A stretch of DNA of 33,916 nt. Source: Acidimicrobiaceae bacterium. Its GTDB lineage: Bacteria; Actinomycetota; Acidimicrobiia; Acidimicrobiales; Ilumatobacteraceae. The notes below the pieces were generated by a model, which saw only the letters and a list, made by a program, of their open reading frames with translations, made no database searches and was not told where the DNA came from. Within the stretch, counting starts at the first letter, position 1. Every line of letters starts with the position of its first letter. The DNA lies in the NCBI GenBank assembly GCA_002698945.1, contig NZZV01000170.1, positions 1 to 33,916 of the forward strand, in the 5' to 3' direction. The position numbers were made by a program, and so were the translations under genes. Positions 15,622-23,457 of the stretch are shown here, piece by piece.

Positions 15622-18468
15622 CTACGCTACCGGAGGTTCGTCGTCGGGCCGTGCGCGCTCGTCGTCGTGCACCAACTCGACCTCGATCCGCGACCCGGTC
15701 GGTGCCTCGACCAGGGGTTCGGTCCGGGGCTCGGTCGTCCACACGTCCCGCGGTCGGTGACCAGGTGTGTCGACGTCGACCTCCGACCCGGAGTCGTCCG
15801 TGACGGACGCATCGGGCCGATCCGAACGGGCCGCGAAGCCGGCGGGACCAGGGCCGGCGTGCACGATGTCGCCCTCGCGCCGCCACCAGAAGCAGAGCGC
15901 GATTCCGAACAGGGTCAGCAGGATCGAGAGGTAGTCGATCGGGGTTCGCCCGTAGGACAGCTCGACGCTGGTGTCGGTCGGGACGACGACCATCATGTTC
16001 GGACCGATGCGCCACGGGCCTTCCGCCCCGGAGGCCTTCCAGTTGGGGAAGTACGACACTCGGACGAGCACGGGAACGTCAACCTGGTCGACGTCGAACG
16101 TGAGCGACTGGTCGTTCAACACGAAGTTGCTGATCTCGACCTCGGGCAACGGCACGGGTTCGATCGGTTCCGCCGGCACGACGATGTCGACCCGAGGACC
16201 GTTCGGGTCGCCCTCCTCGAGCCGTCGCTCCAGGTCGGGGGTGACAGCGATCCGCTGCCACTCGTCCGGTCCACCCTCGGCGGGCATCGCCGCCCACTCC
16301 TCAGGATGCTGGAACCAGCTGGCTCCGATCTCGAGCAACCGTTCGCGTTCGTCGATCGCGCCGTCGCCGTCACCCAGACGCTCGTCGACCACGACCGGCT
16401 GCGTGTCGAGACCGACGACGATGTCACTCCCGGCGACCTCGTAGATCTCCCACGGTGCCGACTCGGCCACGAGCGTAAGTTCGGGCTGCTGCGCGGCCTC
16501 GTTCTTGGCCTCCTCCGACCGGACCATCGCGTACCTGACGCCGAGATCTTGGAGATGCCGGACGCCGACCGACGCGTCATTGTCGGCGTAGCGGAGTTCG
16601 CGAACCGGATTCGACGACTGCTTCGACATCGCCGCCGTCGTGAGGAAGTGGTACGGCGTGGTGCCGGACGCCTCGAAGAAGAGGCCCTCCATCGAACCGA
16701 TGCAGCCGTCGGTCCAGAACGGCAGCAGCATGAGCGCCATCGTGGTGCCGTACTGGCCGTTGTCGGGCGAGTTCTCCCACAGCGCACGGCCGCAGCCGTG
16801 GGCCGGGTCGGCCCCCAGTCCCTCCATCGTGGTGACGACCTGGCGGTATTCGGTGTAGTACTGGCCGCGGCCCTCGTACCCCCGGAAGTTGTAGCTCGAC
16901 CAGCCGTCGCCTTCCGCGTCCTTGTTCGTGGTCGTCGCTTCGAACGGCCCCCAGGCGTACACGGAGCTGCCGTCGTCGAGGGTCGTGTTCCCGCCGCCGG
17001 GCAGCTCCTGGAACACGAACCCGAGCACGACCAGCACCCCGACGGCGGGGATGGCGGCCAGGCCGGTGGCCGCGTACGCGGACGGTTCGTCGTTGGCGCG
17101 GCGGTCGCGGATCGCGTTCCAGATCAGCGCGAGCAGCGAGTAGACGCCGATCATCATCAACAGGTAGCGCACCAGGTACAGGCCCGGCAGCACACGCGGG
17201 TTCCACAGCAGGCCGAGGCCGGGGATCGAGTCCTTGCCGAGGTACACACCGGCGACCAGCACCAGCCCGATCACACCGAGCGCCGAACCGTTCAGATCGC
17301 GGCGCAGGATGCTGAAACCGAATCCGATGATGGCCAGCGTGGTGATGATGATGTCGAGCGGGATCGTCAGGGGGAAGTACATCTCCCACCAGTTGGTGAG
17401 CGCGCCGTACTTCATGTCGGTCTGGTAATCGTGATCCCACACGAACGGCAGCACCCACCACGCCATCAACAGCACGCTCGTGAGACCGACGGTCCAGGCG
17501 TATCGCCACCGGGTGCGATCGATCCAGATCAGCGAGAACACGATTGCCGACGGGACCACGAACGCGATCAGGACGACGCCGTGAGAGACACACGCCGCGG
17601 CGATCAGCACCGACGCCCACACCCGATACCGGCCGGTGCGCAGGCCGTTCGCGAGCACACCGAGCGCCAACATCGCGATCGACAGCGAGATCGAGAACGA
17701 GAACTCGCCCGCCATGGTCGACTTCAGGTTGCCGCCGTAGATCGAGAAACTCTCGTCGAGTGCGAACGACAGGCCGGCGAAGGCGAACAGCTCGGGGATC
17801 GGGTACTTGAACGAGGCGAGCCGACCGAACGCCCAGCACGAGAACGGCAAGGTGACGACGCCGAGCACGCTGACGAGCTTGAGCGCGACGCCGTAGGGCA
17901 GCACCAGGTCGACCAACACGACGGCGATCGCCGGTAGCACCATGTAGAAGCGGTAGGCGGGGAATCCGGCGTACCAGTCCATCGTCCACCCGTTGAGGCG
18001 GAACCCGCCGAGTAGGTGATCGCGCAGGTAGGCCGGCCCCCAGACGTGGGCGCCGAAGTCGCCGCCGGTCGGGGTGGTGTCGTCGAACACCAGGTCGCGC
18101 CCCGGGAGCAGGCTCAGGTGGACGACGTTCGTCATGACGTAGGTGGTGATCAGCAGGGCCACGGTGGTGAACGACACCCGGACGATGCGATCGTTCGTCC
18201 ACGGGCGGCGCCACCAGGCGAGCGGACGGCGGATGATCCGGTCGCCGATCCGAGCCGGCAGCGAACGCTCGGAACCGCTGCTCATGGTCGGCGCTGCCTC
18301 GGAGTCGGGCTCGACGCCACTGTCCGCAGGCTCGGCCCGGCCACCCGCGTCGCCCGTGACGTCCGCGTCGCGGCGCGCCTCGGTGGTGACCGCGCTCGCG
18401 TGCGCATCGTCGTCGACCGTCGACGCCTCGTCGGGCGCGTCGGTAGTGGGGTCGAGTCGATCAGTCAT
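15622..18468 (-). CDS. Large polytopic membrane protein, PTPS-related/GT-C-like
   Basis: This 948-residue protein has a hydrophilic acidic N-terminus of about 90 residues and a first membrane helix near 100-118. A large loop follows with GGDFGAHVWGPAYLRDHL (135-152) and then DWYAGFPAYRFYM. About ten or more membrane helices run to about residue 490. A periplasmic globular region comes next, then a last helix near 855 and an acidic cytoplasmic tail. The GGD loop after the first helix plus the aromatic W-Y-x-G-F-P motif matches the family labelled 6-pyruvoyl-tetrahydropterin-synthase-related membrane domain, which resembles GT-C glycosyltransferases. The name is misleading, since no pterin chemistry is implied. 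Given adjacent manB, transfer of a lipid-linked sugar to an envelope glycan is plausible inference. The loop residue Asp137 is the candidate catalytic base. Confidence 0.75.
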   Translation of the reverse strand: MTDRLDPTTDAPDEASTVDDDAHASAVTTEARRDADVTGDAGGRAEPADSGVEPDSEAAPTMSSGSERSLPARIGDRIIRRPLAWWRRPWTNDRIVRVSFTTVALLITTYVMTNVVHLSLLPGRDLVFDDTTPTGGDFGAHVWGPAYLRDHLLGGFRLNGWTMDWYAGFPAYRFYMVLPAIAVVLVDLVLPYGVALKLVSVLGVVTLPFSCWAFGRLASFKYPIPELFAFAGLSFALDESFSIYGGNLKSTMAGEFSFSISLSIAMLALGVLANGLRTGRYRVWASVLIAAACVSHGVVLIAFVVPSAIVFSLIWIDRTRWRYAWTVGLTSVLLMAWWVLPFVWDHDYQTDMKYGALTNWWEMYFPLTIPLDIIITTLAIIGFGFSILRRDLNGSALGVIGLVLVAGVYLGKDSIPGLGLLWNPRVLPGLYLVRYLLMMIGVYSLLALIWNAIRDRRANDEPSAYAATGLAAIPAVGVLVVLGFVFQELPGGGNTTLDDGSSVYAWGPFEATTTNKDAEGDGWSSYNFRGYEGRGQYYTEYRQVVTTMEGLGADPAHGCGRALWENSPDNGQYGTTMALMLLPFWTDGCIGSMEGLFFEASGTTPYHFLTTAAMSKQSSNPVRELRYADNDASVGVRHLQDLGVRYAMVRSEEAKNEAAQQPELTLVAESAPWEIYEVAGSDIVVGLDTQPVVVDERLGDGDGAIDERERLLEIGASWFQHPEEWAAMPAEGGPDEWQRIAVTPDLERRLEEGDPNGPRVDIVVPAEPIEPVPLPEVEISNFVLNDQSLTFDVDQVDVPVLVRVSYFPNWKASGAEGPWRIGPNMMVVVPTDTSVELSYGRTPIDYLSILLTLFGIALCFWWRREGDIVHAGPGPAGFAARSDRPDASVTDDSGSEVDVDTPGHRPRDVWTTEPRTEPLVEAPTGSRIEVELVHDDERARPDDEPPVA

Positions 18469-18531
18469 GACCGATCCATTGTGTCAGCCGGGGGTCACGG
18501 TGCGCGGTCATCGGAGCCAGATCCATTCGAG

Positions 18532-19230
18532 TCAGTTCGCGGAGAAGGCGATCGCCAGCCCGGCGGCGTTGAATCCGAAGTGAGCGAGCATCGACGGGCC
18601 GAGCCGACCGGTGAGGTGGAGTGCACCCCCGAACACCATGCCCGCGAGGAACAGACCCGGGAGTTCGACCGGTGCGAAGTGGATCGCTGCGAACCAGAGC
18701 GATGCTGCCACCAGCCCGGGCCACCGGCCGATCGTGTCGACGAGCGATCGTTGCAGCAGTCCCCGATACATGAGCTCTTCGAACAGCGGGGCGCCGATCG
18801 CGACGACGATCACCAGCAGCACGGCGTTGCCGCCGGTCGCGCCGTCGGCCAGCTCACGCGCCCGCTCTTCGAGCGCCTCCTGCGAGAACGTGTCGGGCCA
18901 GAGCTCCCGAAGTGGCCAGTACAACGCCGGCAGCAGGAGCACCTGGGCGGCCGCACCGGCCGGCACCGCCACGAGGTCGATCGCGCGGAATCGCACGGCG
19001 TAGTCGGTGAGGGGTTCGCCGGTGCCGAACCGCTGGCTGACGAGCGTCAGGGCCACCGCGAAGGTCGCCCACGACGCGGTCGCGGACACGGCGAGCTGCG
19101 GGATCGTCAGCTCCTGATCACCGGACAGATCGACGCCCATCGCAGCGAGCGCGATCCACGCGAGGAAGAGGCCGCCGACGAGCCAGGAGGTCACCCAGAC
19201 GAAACCGGCGACGCGAAGAGGGACACGCAC
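18532..19230 (-). CDS. CPBP-family intramembrane metalloprotease (Abi/CAAX type)
   Basis: This 232-residue protein has about seven membrane helices. Motif 1 is FEELMYRGLLQR (Glu151, Glu152, Arg156), motif 2 has His184 in FAAIHFAP, and motif 3 is HFGFNAAG with His217 and Asn221. These are the glutamate-activated intramembrane protease residues of the family, and all are present. Substrates are unknown; family members process prenylated proteins or peptides, or act in immunity to bacteriocins. The GTG start at 19230 has a TACCCT -10 box 8 nt upstream. The DUF3499 gene ends 31 bp upstream on the same strand. Confidence 0.88.
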   Translation of the reverse strand: MRVPLRVAGFVWVTSWLVGGLFLAWIALAAMGVDLSGDQELTIPQLAVSATASWATFAVALTLVSQRFGTGEPLTDYAVRFRAIDLVAVPAGAAAQVLLLPALYWPLRELWPDTFSQEALEERARELADGATGGNAVLLVIVVAIGAPLFEELMYRGLLQRSLVDTIGRWPGLVAASLWFAAIHFAPVELPGLFLAGMVFGGALHLTGRLGPSMLAHFGFNAAGLAIAFSAN

Positions 19231-19238
19231 GGCCGGGC

Positions 19239-19244
19239 AGGGTA
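19239..19244 (-). promoter_or_regulatory. -10 box of the CPBP protease gene
   Basis: TACCCT on the minus strand ends 8 nt before the GTG at 19230. No Shine-Dalgarno sequence is seen, so the mRNA is probably leaderless or nearly so. Confidence 0.45.
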
Positions 19245-19261
19245 GCCGGACGATCAGAACG

Positions 19262-19495
19262 TCAGACGGCGATCAGCGCCCGTTCGGGCTCGACGTAGCG
19301 GCGGTCGCGCAGCTGCCATCCCTGCGGCGGCGACAGTCGGGCGGCGTGGCGGTCGCACAGGTCGTAGGCATGCGGATCGCGCTCGGCATGGAGCGGGTCG
19401 AGCCACGCCATCGCGTGGGTGTAGTCGTAGGTGAGGCTGGCCGTCGCCGCCTCGCTGCATCCCGTCCTGGAACAGTGTCTCGCCACGGCCGACAC
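19262..19495 (-). CDS. DUF3499 family protein
   Basis: This protein has 77 residues from the GTG at 19495; a second in-frame GTG at 19486 would remove three. The core RHCSRTGCSEAATASLTYDY and the later DPHAYDLCDRHAARLSPPQGW are the DUF3499 hallmarks. Cys8, Cys13, Cys47 and His50 form a likely zinc-binding set, C-x4-C...C-x2-H. The function is unknown. In actinobacteria it is usually close to manB. Here it is separated from manB by the CPBP and PTPS-related genes. It is divergent from ftsH, with a 25-bp palindrome in between. The frame continues upstream of 19495 into the ftsH start region, but that part has no family similarity and is not taken as coding. Confidence 0.82.
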   Translation of the reverse strand: MSAVARHCSRTGCSEAATASLTYDYTHAMAWLDPLHAERDPHAYDLCDRHAARLSPPQGWQLRDRRYVEPERALIAV

Positions 19496-19533
19496 GGTAG
19501 ATCCTGTGGGCTCGCTGAAGGCGGACCACCACC

Positions 19534-19558
19534 GTTCGCCCCCGATTCGGGGGCGAAC
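19534..19558. promoter_or_regulatory. 25-bp palindrome between DUF3499 and ftsH, likely operator
   Basis: GTTCGCCCCCGA, a central T, then TCGGGGGCGAAC: 12-bp perfect arms around one base. It occupies the -35/spacer region of the ftsH promoter (TAGGAT at 19564-19569) and lies 28 bp upstream of the putative DUF3499 -10 box. It does not match the HAIR (HspR) or CIRCE (HrcA) heat-shock operators. A dimeric repressor site is the simplest reading. Confidence 0.75.
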
Positions 19559-19563
19559 GACCG

Positions 19564-19569
19564 TAGGAT
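19564..19569 (+). promoter_or_regulatory. -10 box of ftsH
   Basis: TAGGAT ends 9 nt before the ATG at 19579. GAGGGG between the two could still act as a partial Shine-Dalgarno sequence, so the start may be nearly leaderless. Confidence 0.5.
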
Positions 19570-19578
19570 TGAGGGGCA

Positions 19579-21555
19579 ATGGACAAGCTGCCTCCGCCTC
19601 CACCTCCACCACCACCGGGGAACGGGCGATCGCCTGGTCAGCGGCCCGAGCGGCCCGACCGGCGTCCGACGTCCGGTGGCGACGACGAAGAGCGCGGCTC
19701 CACGCCCCCGTGGGTCAAGCGATGGCTGCCGTGGATCGCGGTCGGTCTGTTCCTCGCCGTGGTCCTCGTGCCGGCGTTCACCTCGGGCGACAACGGCACC
19801 GAGATCTCGTACTCGGAGTTCATCGCGCAGGTCGCCGACGGCGACGTCGTCCAGGCCGAGTGGGAGAACGAGACCGGACAGATCACGGGTGAACTCGCCT
19901 CCGGCGACCGGTTCAACACGACCGGCCAGGCGACCGGCCCCTCCGACGCCGACGAAGCGATCATCCGAGAGAACGTCGACGACTTCAACTTCACCCAGCC
20001 GAGCAGCAACTGGTTCCTCGGCATCCTGAGCCTCCTGCTCCCGATCCTGCTGATCATCGGCTTCTTCGTGTGGTTGCAGCGTCGCGCGCAGGGCCAGATG
20101 GGCAACGTGATGTCGATCGGGCGCAGCAAGGCCAAGGCGTACCAGGCCGACAAACCCTCGACCACCTTCGCCGACATCGCCGGCTACGAGGGCGTCAAGC
20201 AGGAGATCACCGAGGCGGTCGACTTCCTCCGGATGCCCGAGCGGTTCCACGAGATCGGCGCCCGCGTGCCGAAGGGCCTGCTGCTCGTCGGTCCTCCGGG
20301 CACCGGCAAGACGCTGTTCGCCCGTGCGGTCGCCGGCGAGGCCGGCGTCGGATTCCTCTCCGTCACCGGCTCCGACTTCATGGAAATGTTCGTCGGCGTC
20401 GGCGCCTCGCGCGTCCGCGACCTGTTCCAACAGGCACGCCGGATGGGCAAGGCCATCATCTTCATCGACGAGATCGACTCGATCGGACGCAAGCGTGGCG
20501 CCGGCCTCGGCGGCGGCCACGACGAACGCGAGCAGACGCTCAACCAGATGCTGTCCGAGATGGACGGCTTCGAGACGTCCGAAGGCATCGTGATCATGGC
20601 GGCGACGAACCGCCCCGACATCCTCGACCCCGCCCTGCTCCGCCCCGGCCGCTTCGACCGGCAGATCGTCGTGCCGCTGCCCGAGTACGAGGAGCGCAAG
20701 GCGATCCTCGAGGTGCACAGCCGCGACAAGCGGATGGGCGGCGACGTCGATCTCGAGACGATGGCTCGCGCCACACCCGGCATGGCCGGCGCCGACCTCG
20801 CCAACCTCGTCAACGAGGCGGCGCTGATCGCCGTGCGCCGCGGCTCGAAGGAGATCGAACGGATCGACTTCGAGAACGCCCGTGACCGTGTCGTGCTCGG
20901 CGCCCAGCGCGAGTCGCTGATCATGAACGCCGAGGAGAAGCGGGCGACCGCGTACCACGAGGGCGGTCACGCCCTGCTGTCGGTCGTGCTCCCCCACGGC
21001 GACCCGCTCCACAAGGTCACCATCCTCCCTCGGGGCATGGCACTGGGCGTGACGTGGAGTCTGCCCCAGGAACGTCACACGTACTCGAAGGAGTACTTCG
21101 AGGACACGATCTGCAAGGCGATGGGTGGACGTGTCGCCGAGAAGGTCGTGTTCGGACATCTGAACTCCGGCGCCGCCAACGACCTCGAACAGGCCACCAA
21201 CATCGCCCGCCGGATGGTGCGCGAGTGGGGCATGAGCGACGCCGTCGGACCGATGGCGTGGCACAGCCAACAGCAGGTGTTCCTCGGCGAAGACCTCATG
21301 TCGCAGGGCCGCGAGTACTCCGACGAGACCGCCAAGCTGCTCGACGAGGAGATCTCCAAGATCCTGCACGGTCAGGAGCAGCGTGCGAGCCACCTGCTCA
21401 CCAAGCACCGTCGTGGTCTCGAACTGATCGCCGATGCACTGCTCGAGTACGAGACGATCGACGGTCCGACCGTCGCCAAGCTGATCCAACAAGGCCTCGA
21501 CGAAGCCGGCGTCGACGAACAGATCGACGCCAACGTCCTCGGTACCCCCGACTGA
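19579..21555 (+). CDS. ftsH: ATP-dependent zinc metalloprotease FtsH
   Basis: This 658-residue membrane AAA+ protease degrades misassembled membrane proteins and selected regulators. It has an unusual N-terminal cytoplasmic segment with nine consecutive prolines (5-13). Membrane helix 1 is at about 49-67, the periplasmic FtsH-extracellular domain at about 70-140 and helix 2 at about 144-165. The AAA module carries Walker A GPPGTGKT (238-245), Walker B IIFIDEID (near 293-300) and the SRH segment [12 protein letters not shown]. The peptidase site is HEGGH (460-464), a variant of the usual HEAGH that keeps both zinc histidines. It is the only plus-strand gene inside a minus-strand envelope block. 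The palindrome upstream suggests dedicated control. Confidence 0.97.
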   Translation: MDKLPPPPPPPPPGNGRSPGQRPERPDRRPTSGGDDEERGSTPPWVKRWLPWIAVGLFLAVVLVPAFTSGDNGTEISYSEFIAQVADGDVVQAEWENETGQITGELASGDRFNTTGQATGPSDADEAIIRENVDDFNFTQPSSNWFLGILSLLLPILLIIGFFVWLQRRAQGQMGNVMSIGRSKAKAYQADKPSTTFADIAGYEGVKQEITEAVDFLRMPERFHEIGARVPKGLLLVGPPGTGKTLFARAVAGEAGVGFLSVTGSDFMEMFVGVGASRVRDLFQQARRMGKAIIFIDEIDSIGRKRGAGLGGGHDEREQTLNQMLSEMDGFETSEGIVIMAATNRPDILDPALLRPGRFDRQIVVPLPEYEERKAILEVHSRDKRMGGDVDLETMARATPGMAGADLANLVNEAALIAVRRGSKEIERIDFENARDRVVLGAQRESLIMNAEEKRATAYHEGGHALLSVVLPHGDPLHKVTILPRGMALGVTWSLPQERHTYSKEYFEDTICKAMGGRVAEKVVFGHLNSGAANDLEQATNIARRMVREWGMSDAVGPMAWHSQQQVFLGEDLMSQGREYSDETAKLLDEEISKILHGQEQRASHLLTKHRRGLELIADALLEYETIDGPTVAKLIQQGLDEAGVDEQIDANVLGTPD

Positions 21556-21580
21556 CCCACCCCCGCCAGAAGGGGTCAGT
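21551..21580. terminator. Hairpin holding both stop codons of ftsH and the thioredoxin-like gene
   Basis: ACTGACCC (21551-21558), a 14-nt loop, then GGGTCAGT (21573-21580). The ftsH TGA (21553-21555) is in the left arm. The stop of the convergent gene (TGA on the minus strand at 21578-21576) is in the right arm. It is likely a bidirectional terminator. There is no T-tract. Confidence 0.6.
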
Positions 21581-22019
21581 GATCGCAGGCGCCGCCGGGG
21601 TCGATGCTGCCCGGGTCGCGGGCGTCGGCGACGGCGGCCCACAGGTCGGTCGCGGTGACGGGGCCGAGGAATGCCCGGTGCACGACGCCGTCGCCGTCGG
21701 CGATCACGAGGCACGGCACGGCGTCGATCTCGTACCGCTCGTGCAGCGGCTTGCGGGTCTGATACGGCACGACCTCCACCGTCACGTCGTCACTGCGGAC
21801 GACCTCGGCCTTGTGCACGACGTCGGCGCACGTGGAGCACGTCTCGGAGGTGAAGACGGCCACCAGCCATCCGTCGCCGGCGAAGTCGCGACGATCGAGC
21901 TGGGCGGGCGCTTCGAACTTCGGTTGGGTGGGCGGGTCGACGGCGCGGCGACGTCGCACGATCTCCCCCACCGCGGCGGCGACGGCGACGACGACGAGGG
22001 CGAGGATCAGTCGCTCCAT
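21576..22019 (-). CDS. Membrane-anchored thioredoxin-like protein
   Basis: This 147-residue protein has one N-terminal membrane helix (about 3-20), a basic RRRR stop and a thioredoxin-like domain. The redox motif is CSTC (Cys61-Cys64) in WLVAVFTSETCSTCADV, followed by a DAVPCLVIADGDG segment with the cis-proline strand. It probably exchanges thiols. The basic residues right after the helix suggest the domain faces the cytoplasm under the positive-inside rule, unless the helix is a cleaved signal. The gene is last in an apparent operon, only 4 bp after the DUF5719 gene. The operon context (glycosyltransferase plus exported protein) suggests envelope assembly or maintenance. Confidence 0.8.
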   Translation of the reverse strand: MERLILALVVVAVAAAVGEIVRRRRAVDPPTQPKFEAPAQLDRRDFAGDGWLVAVFTSETCSTCADVVHKAEVVRSDDVTVEVVPYQTRKPLHERYEIDAVPCLVIADGDGVVHRAFLGPVTATDLWAAVADARDPGSIDPGGACDH

Positions 22020-22023
22020 CGAC

Positions 22024-23457
22024 TCACCCCTGCGGGATCGCCCACGACGGCGTGCGCAATTCGCCCACGCCGTTCGGGAAGGAACGTTCCACCATGATGC
22101 GGGTCGTCGCCTCGATGATCAGCTGACGGCCGGCGACGAGCGGGTCGTCGAGATCGAGGGTGAAGCGCGCAGCCGCGCCGTACTCGACATCGGTGAGTCC
22201 CTCGACCGGCACCGGCCCCGATCGACCGACTGCCGACACCGTCACGGTCCCCGGCGCGTTGTCGATGTTGTAGACGACGAGCGCGTCACTTGTGGGCTCG
22301 TCCGGCGCCTGTGGGACGTACCAGGTCGACGCCACGTAGCCGTTCCGTGCCAGAGCGCCGGTGAGCACGCTCGTGCCGGTCGCATCGCCGACCGTTTCGG
22401 TGGTCACCCGCTCGACCACGATCGAAGGTTCGCTCGAGGCCGTCGCGAACACCACGGCGTGACCGCCGTCGGGGAGATCCGCCTGCGTGCCGGAGTCGTA
22501 CGTCACGACCTGGCGGGCCGGCACCTCGATCGGTTCGACTGGCAGGAGCGCGCCGATTCCGAGGTACACGACGTCCACCTCGACCGACTGCGCCGTCGGG
22601 TTGTAGATGACGTACTCCTCGGTGATGCCGGCACCGTTGCGTCCGTTGGCGAACCACCACTGCTCGCGGGCGACCGGCGACGCCAGACCGACCTGGGTGC
22701 CCGACCGGCCGCCGCCCACGAACTCCTGCGACCGCCCGACCACGAGACGACCGCGGGTGACCTCGACCTGGACCGCCAAGACCGGTTCGCTCTGCGCACC
22801 GGCACCCGGTGCGCCGAGATCGACGACCCGGATGCTGCGGGGTGGCACGGTCATGCCGCGGTAGGAGCCCGGCTCCCGGTAGCCCTCCTGCGTCGTGAAC
22901 GACAGGTTGGCGACGACGGTCTGCTCGAACGGGTTGGTCAGGATCACCTGGTCGAGGCTCCCGTCGACGGTGAACCCGTCCGCCAGGTACCACTCGTCGG
23001 AGGTCGCATTCGCACACGGCGCGTGACTGTCGCCCTCGGGATCGACCGCCACCTGTTCGACGAGCGCACCGCCGCCTTCGATCTCGACCACGGCGCCCGT
23101 GATCCGACCCGGCAGCGTGGAGTGCAGTTCGAGCGTCGCGGTCGTCCACGGGTCGACGCGGAGGTCGAGGCGGCGGCTTTCGGCGGCGTCGTTGAGCACG
23201 AGGACCGTGCCCTCCAGCAGGTCACCGCCACGATTGGCGATGAGGATCTCGCCCTCGACGCCGTCCTCACCGGTGGCGGGAACGCCGGGGCAGAACCACG
23301 ACTCGATGAGACCGCCGAGGGCCGGAGCCGACGGCATCCACCCCTCGGCGGCAACGCTGAACTGGGGTACCGACGACTCGGCGGTGTCGCGTGAGGCGAC
23401 GACGACGCCGATCACGGCGGCGAGCACGAGGATCAGGCCCGGGAGTCGTCGCTTCAC
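22024..23457 (-). CDS. DUF5719 family exported protein
   Basis: This 477-residue protein has an N-terminal signal or anchor (about 5-21) followed by beta-rich Ig-like repeats. Recognisable parts are ESWFCPG near 54-60, LILTNPFEQTVVANLSFTT-type strands, SQEFVGGGRSGTQ and REQWWFANG. The order and composition match the actinobacterial DUF5719 proteins found directly behind a GT2 glycosyltransferase, as here. The function is unknown; a role as an extracytoplasmic partner of that glycosyltransferase is inferred from constant pairing. The GTG start at 23457 overlaps the upstream TGA in GTGA, so translation is probably coupled. Confidence 0.78.
   Translation of the reverse strand: MKRRLPGLILVLAAVIGVVVASRDTAESSVPQFSVAAEGWMPSAPALGGLIESWFCPGVPATGEDGVEGEILIANRGGDLLEGTVLVLNDAAESRRLDLRVDPWTTATLELHSTLPGRITGAVVEIEGGGALVEQVAVDPEGDSHAPCANATSDEWYLADGFTVDGSLDQVILTNPFEQTVVANLSFTTQEGYREPGSYRGMTVPPRSIRVVDLGAPGAGAQSEPVLAVQVEVTRGRLVVGRSQEFVGGGRSGTQVGLASPVAREQWWFANGRNGAGITEEYVIYNPTAQSVEVDVVYLGIGALLPVEPIEVPARQVVTYDSGTQADLPDGGHAVVFATASSEPSIVVERVTTETVGDATGTSVLTGALARNGYVASTWYVPQAPDEPTSDALVVYNIDNAPGTVTVSAVGRSGPVPVEGLTDVEYGAAARFTLDLDDPLVAGRQLIIEATTRIMVERSFPNGVGELRTPSWAIPQG

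Noticed and set aside
19262-19615. 117-residue version of the DUF3499 protein
   Set aside because: The extension crosses the palindrome and the ftsH promoter and has no family similarity.
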